Origin: Lactobacillus sp.
Lineage (GTDB): Bacteria; Bacillota; Bacilli; Lactobacillales; Lactobacillaceae
Direction of reading: 5' to 3'
Assembly: GCA_022484695.1 (NCBI GenBank)
Contig: JAKVKU010000006.1
Span: 140,003-204,002, forward strand
DNA length: 64,000 nucleotides
Of this stretch, positions 26,982-37,522 are shown one piece after another; positions within the stretch are counted from its first letter, which is position 1, and the number at the start of each line of letters is the position of its first letter. A model generated the notes under the pieces. That model ran no database searches. It was not told where the DNA came from and was given only the letters and a program-made list of their open reading frames with translations. The position numbers and the translations under genes were made by a program.

Positions 26982-28123
26982 GTACAGAAATGTTGGCAAT
27001 GATTTTAGCAGGGGGTCAGGGCTCCCGTTTGGGGAAACTGACCAAATCCACGGCTAAGCCGGCGGTGCCATTTGGTGGACGTTATCGAATTATTGATTTT
27101 GCGTTGAGTAACTGTTTTAATTCAGGCGTCAATACCGTTGGGGTCGTGACGCAGTATCAACCTCTGGAGTTAAATGCCCATATCCAGAACGGCGCTAGTT
27201 GGGGCTTGGATGAAAAAAACGCCGGTGTCACCGTCTTGCAGCCTTTTGCGTCTAGAGAAGGTGAGAAGTGGTTCCAGGGGACAGCCCATGCAATTTATCA
27301 AAATATTGATTACATTGATTTATATCAACCGAAGTATATCCTGATTCTTTCTGGGGATCACATTTATAAAATGGATTATGAAGCAATGTTTAATTATCAT
27401 AAAGCTAAAAAAGCGGCCCTAACTGTGGGCGTATTACCAGTGTCCATGGAAGAAGCCACCCGTTTTGGGATTATGAACACTGATGAAACGGAACGAATTA
27501 TTGAATTTGAAGAAAAACCTAAGAAACCAAAGAGCAACTTGGCTTCCATGGGGATTTACATTTTCAACTGGCCAACGCTGAAGAAGTATTTGGTGGATAG
27601 TTATTCAACTGATGGGAAGATGGAAGATTTTGGTAAAGATGTCATTCCAGCTTACCTATCCCATAATGAACCAACTTATGCCTATGCCTTTCATGGTTAC
27701 TGGAAAGACGTGGGGACGATTCAGAGTTTATGGCAAGCCAACATGGAATTCTTGGAACCAAACAATGAATTAAACATTGGTGATCGGGAGTGGCGGATTT
27801 ATTCTAAAAACGACGCTTTGCCACCAATGTATGTGACTAAGTCGGCTAAGGTCAATAATTCCATGGTGGTAGATGGTTGCTACGTTGCCGGGGACATTGA
27901 ACATACGATTTTGTCCCAGAATGTGAAAGTGGGCAGCGGCACGGTGATCAAGGATTCCATGGTCATGCCCAATGCAGTTATTGGTAAAGATGTTACGATT
28001 GATCACGCGATCATCGGGGAGCGGGCCATCATTGGTGATGGGGCTTCCGTGATTGGCACAGAGGACGATATTGCTGTTGTTGGATTCCAAGAAGTCTTGG
28101 GGAAGGAAGTTGAAGACGAATGA
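26978..28123 (+). CDS. glgC: Glucose-1-phosphate adenylyltransferase, catalytic subunit
   Basis: A 381-residue enzyme that makes ADP-glucose from glucose-1-phosphate and ATP. It carries the nucleotidyl-transfer signature [13 protein letters not shown] near the N-terminus, [21 protein letters not shown] and GYWKDVGTI, and ends in a left-handed beta-helix (hexapeptide repeats around residues 290-370). The ATG overlaps glgB's stop by 4 bp. It would pair with GlgD in a heterotetramer, as in bacilli and lactobacilli. Confidence 0.97.
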   Translation: MSTEMLAMILAGGQGSRLGKLTKSTAKPAVPFGGRYRIIDFALSNCFNSGVNTVGVVTQYQPLELNAHIQNGASWGLDEKNAGVTVLQPFASREGEKWFQGTAHAIYQNIDYIDLYQPKYILILSGDHIYKMDYEAMFNYHKAKKAALTVGVLPVSMEEATRFGIMNTDETERIIEFEEKPKKPKSNLASMGIYIFNWPTLKKYLVDSYSTDGKMEDFGKDVIPAYLSHNEPTYAYAFHGYWKDVGTIQSLWQANMEFLEPNNELNIGDREWRIYSKNDALPPMYVTKSAKVNNSMVVDGCYVAGDIEHTILSQNVKVGSGTVIKDSMVMPNAVIGKDVTIDHAIIGERAIIGDGASVIGTEDDIAVVGFQEVLGKEVEDE

Positions 28124-29289
28124 GACAAAATAATGTAAGTGCAATTATTGATTTAAATGAACCCAGTGATGCCTTATTGCCTTTGACCCAATTTAGACCA
28201 GTCGGCACCTTACCTTTTGCGGGACGGTATCGGCTCATTGATTTTCCGCTTTCGGCAATTTCTAATGCGGGTATTCGGGATGTGGGGATGTTCATGCCCC
28301 GCTCAGCCCGTTCCGTGCAAGACCACGTCCGCAGTGGGGATGCCTGGAATTTAGACTCCATCCGGGGTGGTATTTTCACCTTCCCTTATGTGGCCAATAA
28401 GGATTATTCTGATCCGGCTAATCGGCGCCGCTATTATGACGACTATCTAACTTTCTTAAGAAAGTCTGATTCCAGCTATACAATTGTCATTGGTGCCCGT
28501 AATGTGGACAATATCAACGTCCAAGAAGTTCAACAGTTCCACGTTGAAGGCAACAATCCCATTACGGTGTTATACAAGCGGCAATTACCAGATAAAGTCA
28601 ACGCTAATGAGGAAGCTTTGAATATCTCTGACGCTGGTGATGTGACCACGATCATGAAGGCTTCAGAAATTACGCCCGATCCGGTGAACCATATGGTGCC
28701 GATGCACATGGGGGTTTATTTCCTGAGAACCAGTCTATTGATTGATTTGCTGCAAAATGCCAGTCAAAGAGAAGAGTTCATTCGCTTGCCAGAAATTTTA
28801 CATGAGGCTTTGGAAGTATATAACGCCAATGGTTACGAATATACTGGTTTTTATGCCAATATTAATACCATTAAACGCTACTTTGATGCCAACATGGCTA
28901 TGCTGGATGAAGCGAATTATCAAGCATTATTATTCAGCCAACGGGAAATTTTCACAAAGAACTTAAATGAAATTCCAACCTTCTTCTCCAAAGGCTCCGA
29001 CGTGAACACCAGCCTCTTGGGAACCGGGTGCCGGATTGAAGGCCAAGCCAATCATTCCGTTATTTTCCGGCGGGTCATTATCGATCGTAGTGCCAAGGTT
29101 GAAAACTCCATCATCATGCAAGGCTCAAAAATTGGTCCCGGTAGTAAATTGAACTATGTCATCTTAGATAAAGGTGTTGTCATTGGCCCACATCTGACCA
29201 TTGAAGGCACACCGGAAAAGCCAATTATTTTTGAGAAGAACATGTCAGTTCTACGTGCTTCGGATATTAAAAAAGGGGTGCAGCATTAA
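28120..29289 (+). CDS. glgD: Glucose-1-phosphate adenylyltransferase, GlgD subunit
   Basis: A 389-residue homologue of GlgC lacking the catalytic LAGGxGxRL start. The corresponding N-terminus reads [23 protein letters not shown]. The beta-helix end is retained ([20 protein letters not shown]). GlgD proteins modulate the catalytic subunit. The 4-bp overlap with glgC supports a fixed stoichiometry. The sequence is an ordinary GlgD with no odd features. Confidence 0.96.
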   Translation: MRQNNVSAIIDLNEPSDALLPLTQFRPVGTLPFAGRYRLIDFPLSAISNAGIRDVGMFMPRSARSVQDHVRSGDAWNLDSIRGGIFTFPYVANKDYSDPANRRRYYDDYLTFLRKSDSSYTIVIGARNVDNINVQEVQQFHVEGNNPITVLYKRQLPDKVNANEEALNISDAGDVTTIMKASEITPDPVNHMVPMHMGVYFLRTSLLIDLLQNASQREEFIRLPEILHEALEVYNANGYEYTGFYANINTIKRYFDANMAMLDEANYQALLFSQREIFTKNLNEIPTFFSKGSDVNTSLLGTGCRIEGQANHSVIFRRVIIDRSAKVENSIIMQGSKIGPGSKLNYVILDKGVVIGPHLTIEGTPEKPIIFEKNMSVLRASDIKKGVQH

Positions 29290-30732
29290 ATGAAAAAAAT
29301 CTTATTTGCAGCAGCAGAAGGCGCACCGTTTTATAAAACTGGTGGTTTAGGGGATGTGATGTATGCCCTACCCAAGGCATTGGCTAAAGCAGATTTAGAC
29401 GTTCGTGTGGTATTGCCTTATTATGCCAATTTGATGCCAGAAAAATATCAAGGTGAGTTGAAAGATTTAACGAACTTCAAAGTTAAGGTCGGTTATAAAG
29501 AGGTCTATGCCGGCATCAAAACGTTAACCTTGGGGAATGTTAAATATTATTTAATTGACAATTTGGATTATTTTGGTCGGGATGGCCTGTATGGCTATGA
29601 TGATGATGGTGAACGTTTTGGTTTCTTCCAAATGGCTATTATCGAAATGTTGCAAAAGGTTGATTTCATTCCAGATATTCTGCATGTCAATGATTGGCAC
29701 ACGGCCTTTATCCCAGTGTTATTAAAGGATAAATATGCCTGGATCAGTGCTTTGAACAAGATTCAAACCGTCTTGACGATTCACAATATGAAATTCCAAG
29801 GTATCTACGACCCAGTTATTTTGGATAGTATCTTTGGGATTGGCCGCCAGTTCTTTAATGATTCTGGTTATAAGTATTATGATGCTGTGAACTTCATGAA
29901 GGGTGGCATTGAGTTTGCCGACAAGGTGACCACCGTATCGCCTTCTTATGCCCAAGAAATTCAGACGCCAGAGTTTGGTGAAGGTTTAGACGGGGTATTG
30001 CGGGCTAATAGCTATAAGTTGGCTGGGTTCTTAAATGGCATCGATTATGATATTTATGATCCCCGGACGGATTCAAATATTGCTTACAATTATGATCGTC
30101 AATCCATTAAAAATAAAGATTTGAATAAAACCGCCCTACAAGCTCAGCTCCATTTGCCACAACGCTCAGATCCTTTGTTTATCATTATTTCTAGACTCAC
30201 CCGGCAAAAGGGTATGGATATCTTGTTAGCTACCATGGATGATTTCCTGGTGCGGCATAACGTTCAAGTGGTGTTGTTAGGGACTGGGGATCCGGATTTA
30301 GAGACAGACTTCAAGTGGATGCAAGATCGTTTCCCTTCCCAGATGTCCACGAATATTCGATTTGATGAACGCTTTGCCCAACAGATGTATGCCGCTGCTG
30401 ACTTCATTTTGATTCCATCGGCCTTTGAACCATCCGGGTTATCCCAGATGATGGGGATGCGCTATGGGACCGTGCCAATCGTCCACGAAACTGGTGGCTT
30501 GAAAGACTCAGTAACGCCATTTAATGAATTTGATGACAGTGGTTTAGGCTTTGGTTTTGTGAATTTCAGCAGTGTCACGTTAGGGGAAACCTTAGACTAT
30601 GCTTATCAGACCTATCGGGAGAAACCAAAGCTATTCCGGAATATGGTCCAACGGGACATGGCGGCGGACTTCTCTTGGACGAAGTCGGCGAAACTTTATT
30701 TAGGAATGTATCAAGAATTATTTGGTGAATAA
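29290..30732 (+). CDS. glgA: Glycogen synthase
   Basis: A 480-residue GT5 family enzyme that transfers glucose from ADP-glucose to glycogen. The ADP-glucose-binding KTGGLGDV is at the N-terminus (about residues 17-24), with HVNDWHTAFIP, KVTTVSPSYAQEI and the C-terminal GT-B active-site Glu in IPSAFEPSGLSQM. The length is standard. The gene starts directly at the glgD stop. Confidence 0.97.
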   Translation: MKKILFAAAEGAPFYKTGGLGDVMYALPKALAKADLDVRVVLPYYANLMPEKYQGELKDLTNFKVKVGYKEVYAGIKTLTLGNVKYYLIDNLDYFGRDGLYGYDDDGERFGFFQMAIIEMLQKVDFIPDILHVNDWHTAFIPVLLKDKYAWISALNKIQTVLTIHNMKFQGIYDPVILDSIFGIGRQFFNDSGYKYYDAVNFMKGGIEFADKVTTVSPSYAQEIQTPEFGEGLDGVLRANSYKLAGFLNGIDYDIYDPRTDSNIAYNYDRQSIKNKDLNKTALQAQLHLPQRSDPLFIIISRLTRQKGMDILLATMDDFLVRHNVQVVLLGTGDPDLETDFKWMQDRFPSQMSTNIRFDERFAQQMYAAADFILIPSAFEPSGLSQMMGMRYGTVPIVHETGGLKDSVTPFNEFDDSGLGFGFVNFSSVTLGETLDYAYQTYREKPKLFRNMVQRDMAADFSWTKSAKLYLGMYQELFGE

Positions 30733-30733
30733 T

Positions 30734-33178
30734 ATGTCAATTTTGTCAAGAAAGCTGAGGATGCCTGTGGATATAACTGAAGAAAAGTTTGTTGAAGATT
30801 ATAAAACTAAGATGTTAGAGATGTATTCCATTGATGATGCTGATGCCAGCCGGGCCCAACAATATCGGGTGCTGGCCAGCGTGGTCCGGGATTATTACGC
30901 CCAGAACTGGCGTAATACGCTCCTGAAATATCAACAAAATGATCGTAAACAAGTTTATTATTTTTCAATTGAATTTCTGCCTGGGCGTTTCTTGACGCAA
31001 AATATGTTGAACTTAGGGATTAGTGAAGTTGTTAAATCTGGACTTGCTAAGATGGGCTTGGATTTCGATAAAATTGCCCAACATGAACCTGAACCCGGTT
31101 TAGGGAATGGTGGTTTAGGCCGGCTCGCATCAGAATTCTTAGACAGCGCTGCTTCTGAGGGCATTGCCATGCATGGTAATGGCATTCGTTATCAGTACGG
31201 TTTGTTTAAACAGGAATTTATCAACGGCTATCAGGTGGAATTACCCGATGATTGGTTGCGTAATGGCAATGTCTGGGAAGTTCGCCGGGAAAACCGGGCC
31301 TGTATTGTCCACTTTGGCGGCAATGTTTGGCTCAAAGAAGATAGCTTAGGGCATTTTAGAGCCATGTATGAAAATACAGAAGATGTCATTGCTGTGCCTT
31401 ATGATATTGGCATTGTGGGTTATCGCAACGGGACGGTCAATAATTTACGTTTATGGTCGGCTGAGTTGCCCTACAACGAACATTCCCGCTATACCCTGGC
31501 TGAAAAGAGTCGGGTAAACGATATCACTGAAATCCTTTATCCTGATGATTCCAATTATGAGGGTCGGCTTTTGCGGTTGAAACAAGAATACTTCTTTGTT
31601 TCTGCAGGGGTACAAAGCATTATCCGCTCTTATCGTAAACATCATCGTAACTTGAATCGCTTAGGCCAACGGATCGCCATTCACATTAATGACACCCATC
31701 CGGCCATGGCAGTGGCTGAATTGATGCGGGTCTTGATGGATGAAGAATTTCTCAGTTGGGAAAAGGCTTGGAACATTACGAATCAAGTGATGTCTTATAC
31801 GAACCATACCCTATTGTCAGAAGCATTGGAGACGTGGCCAGAGGACATGTTCGCCCAAACGGTTCCCCGAATCTACCAAATTATTCAAGAAATTGATCGC
31901 CGCTTTAAGGAATTGATGATCCCAATTCATGGCGCTGATTTGGTAAATTCTGTGGCACCTTTAGGCAATGGACAGGTTCGGATGGCTTACTTAGCCGTTA
32001 TTGGCAGCCACAGTGTCAATGGGGTTGCCAAAATTCATACCGATTTATTAACCACCAGTGTACTAAGTGGGTTGTATAAGATTTTCCCTGAGCGCTTTAA
32101 TAATAAAACCAATGGGGTCACCTTTAGACGCTGGCTGCAGGTTGCTAATCCTGGGTTGACGACTTTACTGGATGACAAAATTGGCAGCAATTGGCATCGG
32201 GATCCTAATTTGCTCAAGGGCTTTAATATTTTTGACAAGGATAAAGATACCTTAGATGCCGTTGCCCGGGTCAAACATGATAACAAGAAAGCATTGGCTG
32301 ATTTTATCTCTGAGACCTTACAAACAAAAGTGAATACTCATGCAATTTTTGATGTGCAAATCAAGCGGCTGCACGCCTATAAACGCCAGCTGTTACATGT
32401 GATGTATATTATTGATGAGTATTTGCAGATTAAAGCTGGGCATAAGTTGGCCAATCCCCGGGTGCATATTTTTGCCGCCAAGGCAGCGCCAAGTTACTAT
32501 TATGCCAAAGAGATCATTAAAATCATTAATGAATTGGCCAATCAAATCAATCACGACCCTGCGGTTAAAGACCAGCTAAAGGTGATTTTTATCCCTAACT
32601 ACGGGGTATCCATTGCCGAGAAGATCATCCCAGCAGCTGATGTGAGTGAACAGATTTCCTTAGCCGGTAAAGAAGCCTCTGGGACCAGTAATATGAAACT
32701 CATGGCCAATGGGGCCGTGACGCTAGCAACCCTAGATGGGGCCAATATTGAAATGCATGACAGTTTGGGTGATGATGACATGGTTATCTTTGGGTTGACC
32801 GTCCCTGAAGTTGAGAATTACCATGATTATCATTCTGCTGATATTTATAATAAAGATGTCCGGATTAAACGCATACTAGATGCGTTTGTAGATGGTACTT
32901 TGAAAAATATTGAAACTGAAGGTCGCGATATTTTCAACTCTTTGGTGCAATATAATGATCAGTATTTCTTATTGGCCGATTATGAAAGTTATGCCAAAGC
33001 CCAAGATCGCATTGATAAGCTCTACCAAGATCGGACCCGTTGGCATCAAATGATTATTCATAACATTGCGGCCAGTGGGCGGTTTTCTTCCGATTACACT
33101 ATCGCCCGTTATGCTGAAAATATTTGGCAATTGGATATTGATAATCCCGTGGGTTCAAAATTCAATGAGCAAGATTAA
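30734..33178 (+). CDS. glgP: Glycogen phosphorylase
   Basis: An 814-residue GT35 enzyme that releases glucose-1-phosphate from glycogen with pyridoxal phosphate. The PLP-lysine motif EASGTSNMKLMANGAVTLA is near residue 650, and GLGNGGLGRLASEFLDS is near 120. ATG 30734 is 1 bp after the glgA stop; upstream codons overlap glgA. Having the degradative enzyme inside the synthesis operon is usual for lactobacilli. A terminator-like hairpin follows it. Confidence 0.96.
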   Translation: MSILSRKLRMPVDITEEKFVEDYKTKMLEMYSIDDADASRAQQYRVLASVVRDYYAQNWRNTLLKYQQNDRKQVYYFSIEFLPGRFLTQNMLNLGISEVVKSGLAKMGLDFDKIAQHEPEPGLGNGGLGRLASEFLDSAASEGIAMHGNGIRYQYGLFKQEFINGYQVELPDDWLRNGNVWEVRRENRACIVHFGGNVWLKEDSLGHFRAMYENTEDVIAVPYDIGIVGYRNGTVNNLRLWSAELPYNEHSRYTLAEKSRVNDITEILYPDDSNYEGRLLRLKQEYFFVSAGVQSIIRSYRKHHRNLNRLGQRIAIHINDTHPAMAVAELMRVLMDEEFLSWEKAWNITNQVMSYTNHTLLSEALETWPEDMFAQTVPRIYQIIQEIDRRFKELMIPIHGADLVNSVAPLGNGQVRMAYLAVIGSHSVNGVAKIHTDLLTTSVLSGLYKIFPERFNNKTNGVTFRRWLQVANPGLTTLLDDKIGSNWHRDPNLLKGFNIFDKDKDTLDAVARVKHDNKKALADFISETLQTKVNTHAIFDVQIKRLHAYKRQLLHVMYIIDEYLQIKAGHKLANPRVHIFAAKAAPSYYYAKEIIKIINELANQINHDPAVKDQLKVIFIPNYGVSIAEKIIPAADVSEQISLAGKEASGTSNMKLMANGAVTLATLDGANIEMHDSLGDDDMVIFGLTVPEVENYHDYHSADIYNKDVRIKRILDAFVDGTLKNIETEGRDIFNSLVQYNDQYFLLADYESYAKAQDRIDKLYQDRTRWHQMIIHNIAASGRFSSDYTIARYAENIWQLDIDNPVGSKFNEQD

Positions 33179-33215
33179 GCTTAATTTGACGTAATACATT
33201 TTCAGCGATATCCTA

Positions 33216-33254
33216 AGAGGCTGGTGACAAGCAATTTGTCCCAACCTCTTTTTC
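33216..33254 (+). terminator. Hairpin between glgP and the amylase gene
   Basis: A stem AGAGG-TGG-GACAA...TTTGTC-CCA-CCTCT with small mismatches, then five Ts. It could partly terminate or attenuate before the amylase. Confidence 0.65.
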
Positions 33255-33270
33255 AAAGACAGGTGAATAT

Positions 33271-35079
33271 ATGATTAGTTATAATTCTTTTGCGACCACA
33301 GATAAATTGCCTTTTGGCGCGGTTTTACGCGGGACAAGCATTAAATTCACATTAAATGTGTCAGATGTGGCGACCCCAGCCAAAGTGCAATTGGTGGTTT
33401 TTCAAGATGAACACTGGGCTAACCCCATTGCCCAAGTTGCTTTAACGGCCAGTAGCACGACTGCTTACACGGGCCAATTCACACCCCAAGATGCGGGGTT
33501 ATACTATTATTTTTTTGAAATACAGACTGCTGAAAAGGTTCAGTATTACGGTTGTATTAACGGGGGCTTTGGCGGTATGGGCCAACTTTATACGGATCGG
33601 ACCAACGTTCAGATGTATCAACTGACGGTCATGGCCCAAATCGATCAAATCCCCGACTGGTATCAAGATGCGGTGTTCTATCACATTTTTGTAGATCGGT
33701 TCAACAATGGCAATGCTGATGGCCATGTGAATAATCCTAAGCCCAACAGTTTTATTTATGGCACCCATCAAGACTTGCCCTATTACGTGAAAAACGCCAA
33801 GGGCGACATTGTCCGCTGGGATTTTTATGGGGGAAATTTATTGGGGATCGAAAAGAAAATCCCTTATTTACGGGATTTAGGCATCACCGCCCTTTATCTC
33901 AGCCCTATTTTTGAAGCTCGCAGTAATCATCGCTATGATACCGGTGATTATTTGAAGATCGATGGGGTTTTAGGGACCCTGGCTGACTTTGAGCACTTTT
34001 TAAATGCTGTCCACCAAGCGGGGATGCATGTGATCTTAGATGGGGTCTTTAACCATGTGGGGGCCGACAGTCGTTACTTTAACCTGTATCAGACTTATGA
34101 AAGTAACGGGGCTGCCAACAGCAAGCAAAGTCCGTTTTACGACTGGTTTACCTTTAAGGACTATCCCGCCGATTATGAGAGTTGGTGGGGGGTTTTAGAC
34201 CTGCCAGCAATCAATAAAAATTCCAGCAGTTTTCATGACTTTATTGCCGGCGGTGATCATAGTGTCACTGGTTACTGGACTAATTTAGGGGTAGACGGTT
34301 GGCGCTTAGATGTGGCCGATGAATTAAGTGATCAATTTATTTATAAAATTCGGCAAAATTTAGATCGCTATCAAGATAAGGTGTTGATCGGCGAAGTCTG
34401 GGAAGATGCCAGCCACAAAGTCAGCTATGACCACCGGCGCCATTACATTGAAGGCGGTGGTCTTGAAGCGGTGATGAACTATCCTTTGCGCCAATTATTA
34501 CTGGATCTCCTCAATCAAAAAATCACCCCGAAGGATATGGCGTTGCAATTCATGACGCTAAAGGAAAATTATCCGGCAACTGTTTTTCGCTATAACTTCA
34601 ACAACATCGGCAGTCACGATACCCAGCGGGTACTGACGGCCTTAGGCGACGATAAGGCGAAATTACATTTGATTTTCCAACTCTTTCTCACACTCCCCGG
34701 GGTACCGTGTATTTATTACGGGGATGAAGTGGGGCTAGCTGGGGATGTGGATCCGGATAATCGCCGGTATTATCCTTGGGGCCATGAGGACCTGACTATT
34801 AAAGGCTGGGTCAAGGCTTTAATCGAACTCCGGCAAAATGATAACCTCTTCAAAAATGACGCGGATTGTTTTGTATTTGCCGGCGTGGATTGGCTGGGGT
34901 ACGTGCGCCAGAATCAAAGTGGCGCTTACCACATTTGTTTAGCCAATACCACAGATCATAGTGAAATTGTTAAAGTCGATGACGTGGCTACCACAGCTCT
35001 GCCTGCTGAATTATGGCAAAAAGTCCGGCCGGCAATTGCCGGCGTGACTTTAGGGGCGTATGAGTTCAAAATTATGTGA
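33271..35079 (+). CDS. Intracellular GH13 alpha-glycosidase (neopullulanase/maltogenic amylase type)
   Basis: A 602-residue GH13 protein with an N-terminal beta-sandwich domain (about residues 1-125, CBM34-like) and no signal peptide. The catalytic barrel has DGWRLDVADEL (nucleophile Asp), IGEVWEDA (acid Glu) and NNIGSHDTQR (third Asp). This is the GH13 subfamily 20 arrangement: cytoplasmic enzymes that cut maltodextrins, cyclodextrins and pullulan. As the last gene of the glg operon it likely trims limit dextrins from GlgP. It follows glgP by 92 bp. Confidence 0.92.
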   Translation: MISYNSFATTDKLPFGAVLRGTSIKFTLNVSDVATPAKVQLVVFQDEHWANPIAQVALTASSTTAYTGQFTPQDAGLYYYFFEIQTAEKVQYYGCINGGFGGMGQLYTDRTNVQMYQLTVMAQIDQIPDWYQDAVFYHIFVDRFNNGNADGHVNNPKPNSFIYGTHQDLPYYVKNAKGDIVRWDFYGGNLLGIEKKIPYLRDLGITALYLSPIFEARSNHRYDTGDYLKIDGVLGTLADFEHFLNAVHQAGMHVILDGVFNHVGADSRYFNLYQTYESNGAANSKQSPFYDWFTFKDYPADYESWWGVLDLPAINKNSSSFHDFIAGGDHSVTGYWTNLGVDGWRLDVADELSDQFIYKIRQNLDRYQDKVLIGEVWEDASHKVSYDHRRHYIEGGGLEAVMNYPLRQLLLDLLNQKITPKDMALQFMTLKENYPATVFRYNFNNIGSHDTQRVLTALGDDKAKLHLIFQLFLTLPGVPCIYYGDEVGLAGDVDPDNRRYYPWGHEDLTIKGWVKALIELRQNDNLFKNDADCFVFAGVDWLGYVRQNQSGAYHICLANTTDHSEIVKVDDVATTALPAELWQKVRPAIAGVTLGAYEFKIM

Positions 35080-35107
35080 CCCCAAAATGAAAATCAGATT
35101 TCAGGCC

Positions 35108-35134
35108 TTGTGTTAAATGGAATTATGGTATAAT
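35108..35134 (+). promoter_or_regulatory. Extended -10 promoter of murE
   Basis: TATAAT at 35129-35134 with an upstream TG (TGGTATAAT) and a TTGTGT -35-like element at 35108, spacing 15. It lies about 40 bp before the murE start. Confidence 0.6.
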
Positions 35135-35174
35135 TGAGGCTGATTTGAATCTGTTTTGAGAGGATGCATGGAAC

Positions 35175-36722
35175 GTGTCATTATCACTATATGCATGTAT
35201 GTTAATTTTAAAAGAACACCATCTGCTAAAAAGCAGTGCCATTCAAAGAGATTTGGATGCCAAAATGGTGGATATTACTTATGATTCTCGCGAAGTGAAA
35301 ACTGATGCCTTATTCTTTTGTAAAGGCGATAACTTCCGACCAATTTATTTAACCATGGCTAAGGATAACGGGGCGATCACTTATGTGGCTGAGCAACCTT
35401 ATCCAGAAGGTAAGGGCATGAATGCCTTTATCGTGACCAATATTCAAAAGGCCATGGCCTTATTGTCGGCAGCTTATTTTGATTATCCTCAAGATGACTT
35501 ATTTGTCATTGCCTTTACTGGGACCAAGGGGAAAACAACATCAGCTTACTTTACCAAAGGTATTTTAGACATTACCACGAAACATAAAACCGCACTCTTT
35601 TCCACAATTGACCGGGTACTGGGTCCTAAGCCTGAGCAGCGCTTTAAGTCGGATTTGACCACACCAGAGTCTTTGGATTTATTCCGGGACATGCGCCAAG
35701 CTGTCGATAACGGGATGACCCATTTGATCATGGAAGTGTCATCTCAGGCTTATTTGCGTAACCGGGTCTTTGGTCTCACTTATGATGTGGGCTTTTTCTT
35801 GAATATTTCCCCCGATCATATCGGACCCAATGAACACCCTAACTTTGATAATTATTTGCATTGCAAATTACAATTGTTGATCAATTCCCGTAAATGTGTG
35901 ATCAATGCTCAAACTGATCACTTTGATGAAGTCTATGGGGCCGCTAAAGCCACCACCAATCCTGACAGTATTTATCTGTTTGCGGCGGCTGACTATCAAG
36001 CCCCCCAAGATGTGGAAATTGATTTTCGTTTTGAAAGCCAAGAAGCTGACCTAGGGACCAGTAAATTTATCTTTACGCCTGTTTCCACTAAAGCCCAAGT
36101 ATTAGGGGTGAAGGGGGATTATCAACTCAGTTTAATTGGTGATTTCAATGAAAGTAATGCCACGGCGGCCATTATTGCCGCTGCCTTTGCCGGTGCCGAT
36201 ACGGAAGAAACCCAAGCGGGTATCGTGAATGTTAAAATTCCTGGCCGGATGGATTCCATGACAGTACCGGGTCACGGGGTAGTTTATGTGGACTATGCCC
36301 ATAATTACGTTAGTATGCACGCATTATTGAGTTTCTTGCAACGGGAGTATAAGGATCCCAAGCTCATTGTCGTGGTGGGTAGTCCTGGTGATAAGGGCGT
36401 TTCTAGACGGCCGGGCTTTGCCAAGGTCTTAACGGAATTTGCCCAGGAAGCCTTTTTGACAACCGATGATCCTGGTTTTGAAAATCCCCAAAGTATTGCC
36501 GAACAAATCGATAAGGATATTGACCATTCTAAAGTGGCCGTCTCCATTATCTTGGATCGCCATGAGGCCATCAAAGAAGCTATCTTGGCCAGTAAACCTG
36601 GCGATGTGGTGGTATTGGCGGCTAAAGGGGCCGATGCTTATCAAAAAGTCAGAGGCGTGGATACACCGTATGAAACAGACTTAGTGGTCGCCAAACAAGT
36701 TGCGGCACAACTTCAAAAATAG
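35175..36722 (+). CDS. murE: UDP-MurNAc-L-Ala-D-Glu:L-lysine ligase MurE
   Basis: A 515-residue Mur ligase that adds the third residue of the peptidoglycan stem. It has the ATP site FTGTKGKTTSAYF, MEVSSQAYLRNRVFG, and YVDYAHNYVSM. The residue-selecting motif is DDPGFENP rather than the DNPR of meso-DAP enzymes, which fits an L-Lys (or ornithine) peptidoglycan. The start is a GTG with GAGAGGA ten bases upstream; an in-frame ATG eight codons later is an alternative. It is followed by an aspartate racemase, which suits a D-Asp crossbridge. Confidence 0.93.
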   Translation: MSLSLYACMLILKEHHLLKSSAIQRDLDAKMVDITYDSREVKTDALFFCKGDNFRPIYLTMAKDNGAITYVAEQPYPEGKGMNAFIVTNIQKAMALLSAAYFDYPQDDLFVIAFTGTKGKTTSAYFTKGILDITTKHKTALFSTIDRVLGPKPEQRFKSDLTTPESLDLFRDMRQAVDNGMTHLIMEVSSQAYLRNRVFGLTYDVGFFLNISPDHIGPNEHPNFDNYLHCKLQLLINSRKCVINAQTDHFDEVYGAAKATTNPDSIYLFAAADYQAPQDVEIDFRFESQEADLGTSKFIFTPVSTKAQVLGVKGDYQLSLIGDFNESNATAAIIAAAFAGADTEETQAGIVNVKIPGRMDSMTVPGHGVVYVDYAHNYVSMHALLSFLQREYKDPKLIVVVGSPGDKGVSRRPGFAKVLTEFAQEAFLTTDDPGFENPQSIAEQIDKDIDHSKVAVSIILDRHEAIKEAILASKPGDVVVLAAKGADAYQKVRGVDTPYETDLVVAKQVAAQLQK

Positions 36723-36742
36723 TAGGGCGTGGTTTTAAAAAT

Positions 36743-37468
36743 ATGCAACAGTTTTTTACAGTGATTGGTGGCATGGGGACGCCGGCAACGGAGAGTTATA
36801 TCCGCTTGTTAAATCAGCGGACCCCCACCCGCAAAGACCAAGATTATTTGAATTATATTCTGGTAAATCATGCCACGGTGCCTGATCGAACCAGCTATAT
36901 TTTGGATCATTCCAAGCCTAATTTTTATCCCGATTTGCTGGAGGATATTCAGCAACAGAGTCAGTTAAATCCGGCGTTTTTTGCGTTGGTTTGCAACACG
37001 GCCCATTATTTTTACGATGAATTACAGGCGGCCACGGATATTCCAATTCTGCATATGCCTAAAATTGCCGTGGATGCCATGGTCAAGCAATTCCCTAACC
37101 TGCATTCAGCTGGTTTAATTGCCACCGAAGGGACCATTGCTGATGGTATTTATCGCGACGCCATTAAAGACGTGGGCCGCAGTGTGGTTGTGGGTGATGA
37201 CAGCATTCAAGCCAAAGTCAACGAATTGATTTATCACGATATCAAAGAAAACGATTATGTGGATGGGAAACTTTATCATGAAATATTAAGTGATATGGTG
37301 AATCGTCTTGGCTGTGGGGTGGTAATTTTGGGTTGTACCGAATTATCCTTGGCCCAAGAAAAAGCCCCAGATCATGACTTCCCGGTCATTGATCCCCAAA
37401 GTATTATCGTGGATAAAAGTATTGAATTAGCCTTAAAAGTCCGTCAAAATGAACCACTGGACGTTTAG
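36743..37468 (+). CDS. Aspartate/glutamate racemase family protein
   Basis: A 241-residue cofactor-independent racemase. The two catalytic cysteines are Cys84 in VCNTAHYF and Cys198 in LGCTELSLA. In Lactobacillaceae with a Lys-D-Asp crossbridge this enzyme makes D-Asp for the bridge, and its position 20 bp after murE supports that role. It could instead be a glutamate racemase, but the sequence resembles RacD more. It ends at a perfect nine-bp-stem terminator. Confidence 0.9.
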   Translation: MQQFFTVIGGMGTPATESYIRLLNQRTPTRKDQDYLNYILVNHATVPDRTSYILDHSKPNFYPDLLEDIQQQSQLNPAFFALVCNTAHYFYDELQAATDIPILHMPKIAVDAMVKQFPNLHSAGLIATEGTIADGIYRDAIKDVGRSVVVGDDSIQAKVNELIYHDIKENDYVDGKLYHEILSDMVNRLGCGVVILGCTELSLAQEKAPDHDFPVIDPQSIIVDKSIELALKVRQNEPLDV

Positions 37469-37476
37469 TTAAAAAT

Positions 37477-37520
37477 AGACCTGCTGCCAAAGCTGATTAA
37501 GCCTTGGAGCAGGTCTTTTT
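37477..37520. terminator. murE-racD terminator
   Basis: A stem AGACCTGCT with AGCAGGTCT, extended by CCAA/TTGG, then Ts. It lies between convergent racD and the DNA glycosylase. Confidence 0.88.
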
Positions 37521-37522
37521 GA

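Noticed and set aside
27770-28144. 124-codon minus-strand frame across glgC
   Set aside because: Shadow of a well-supported gene, with no independent support.
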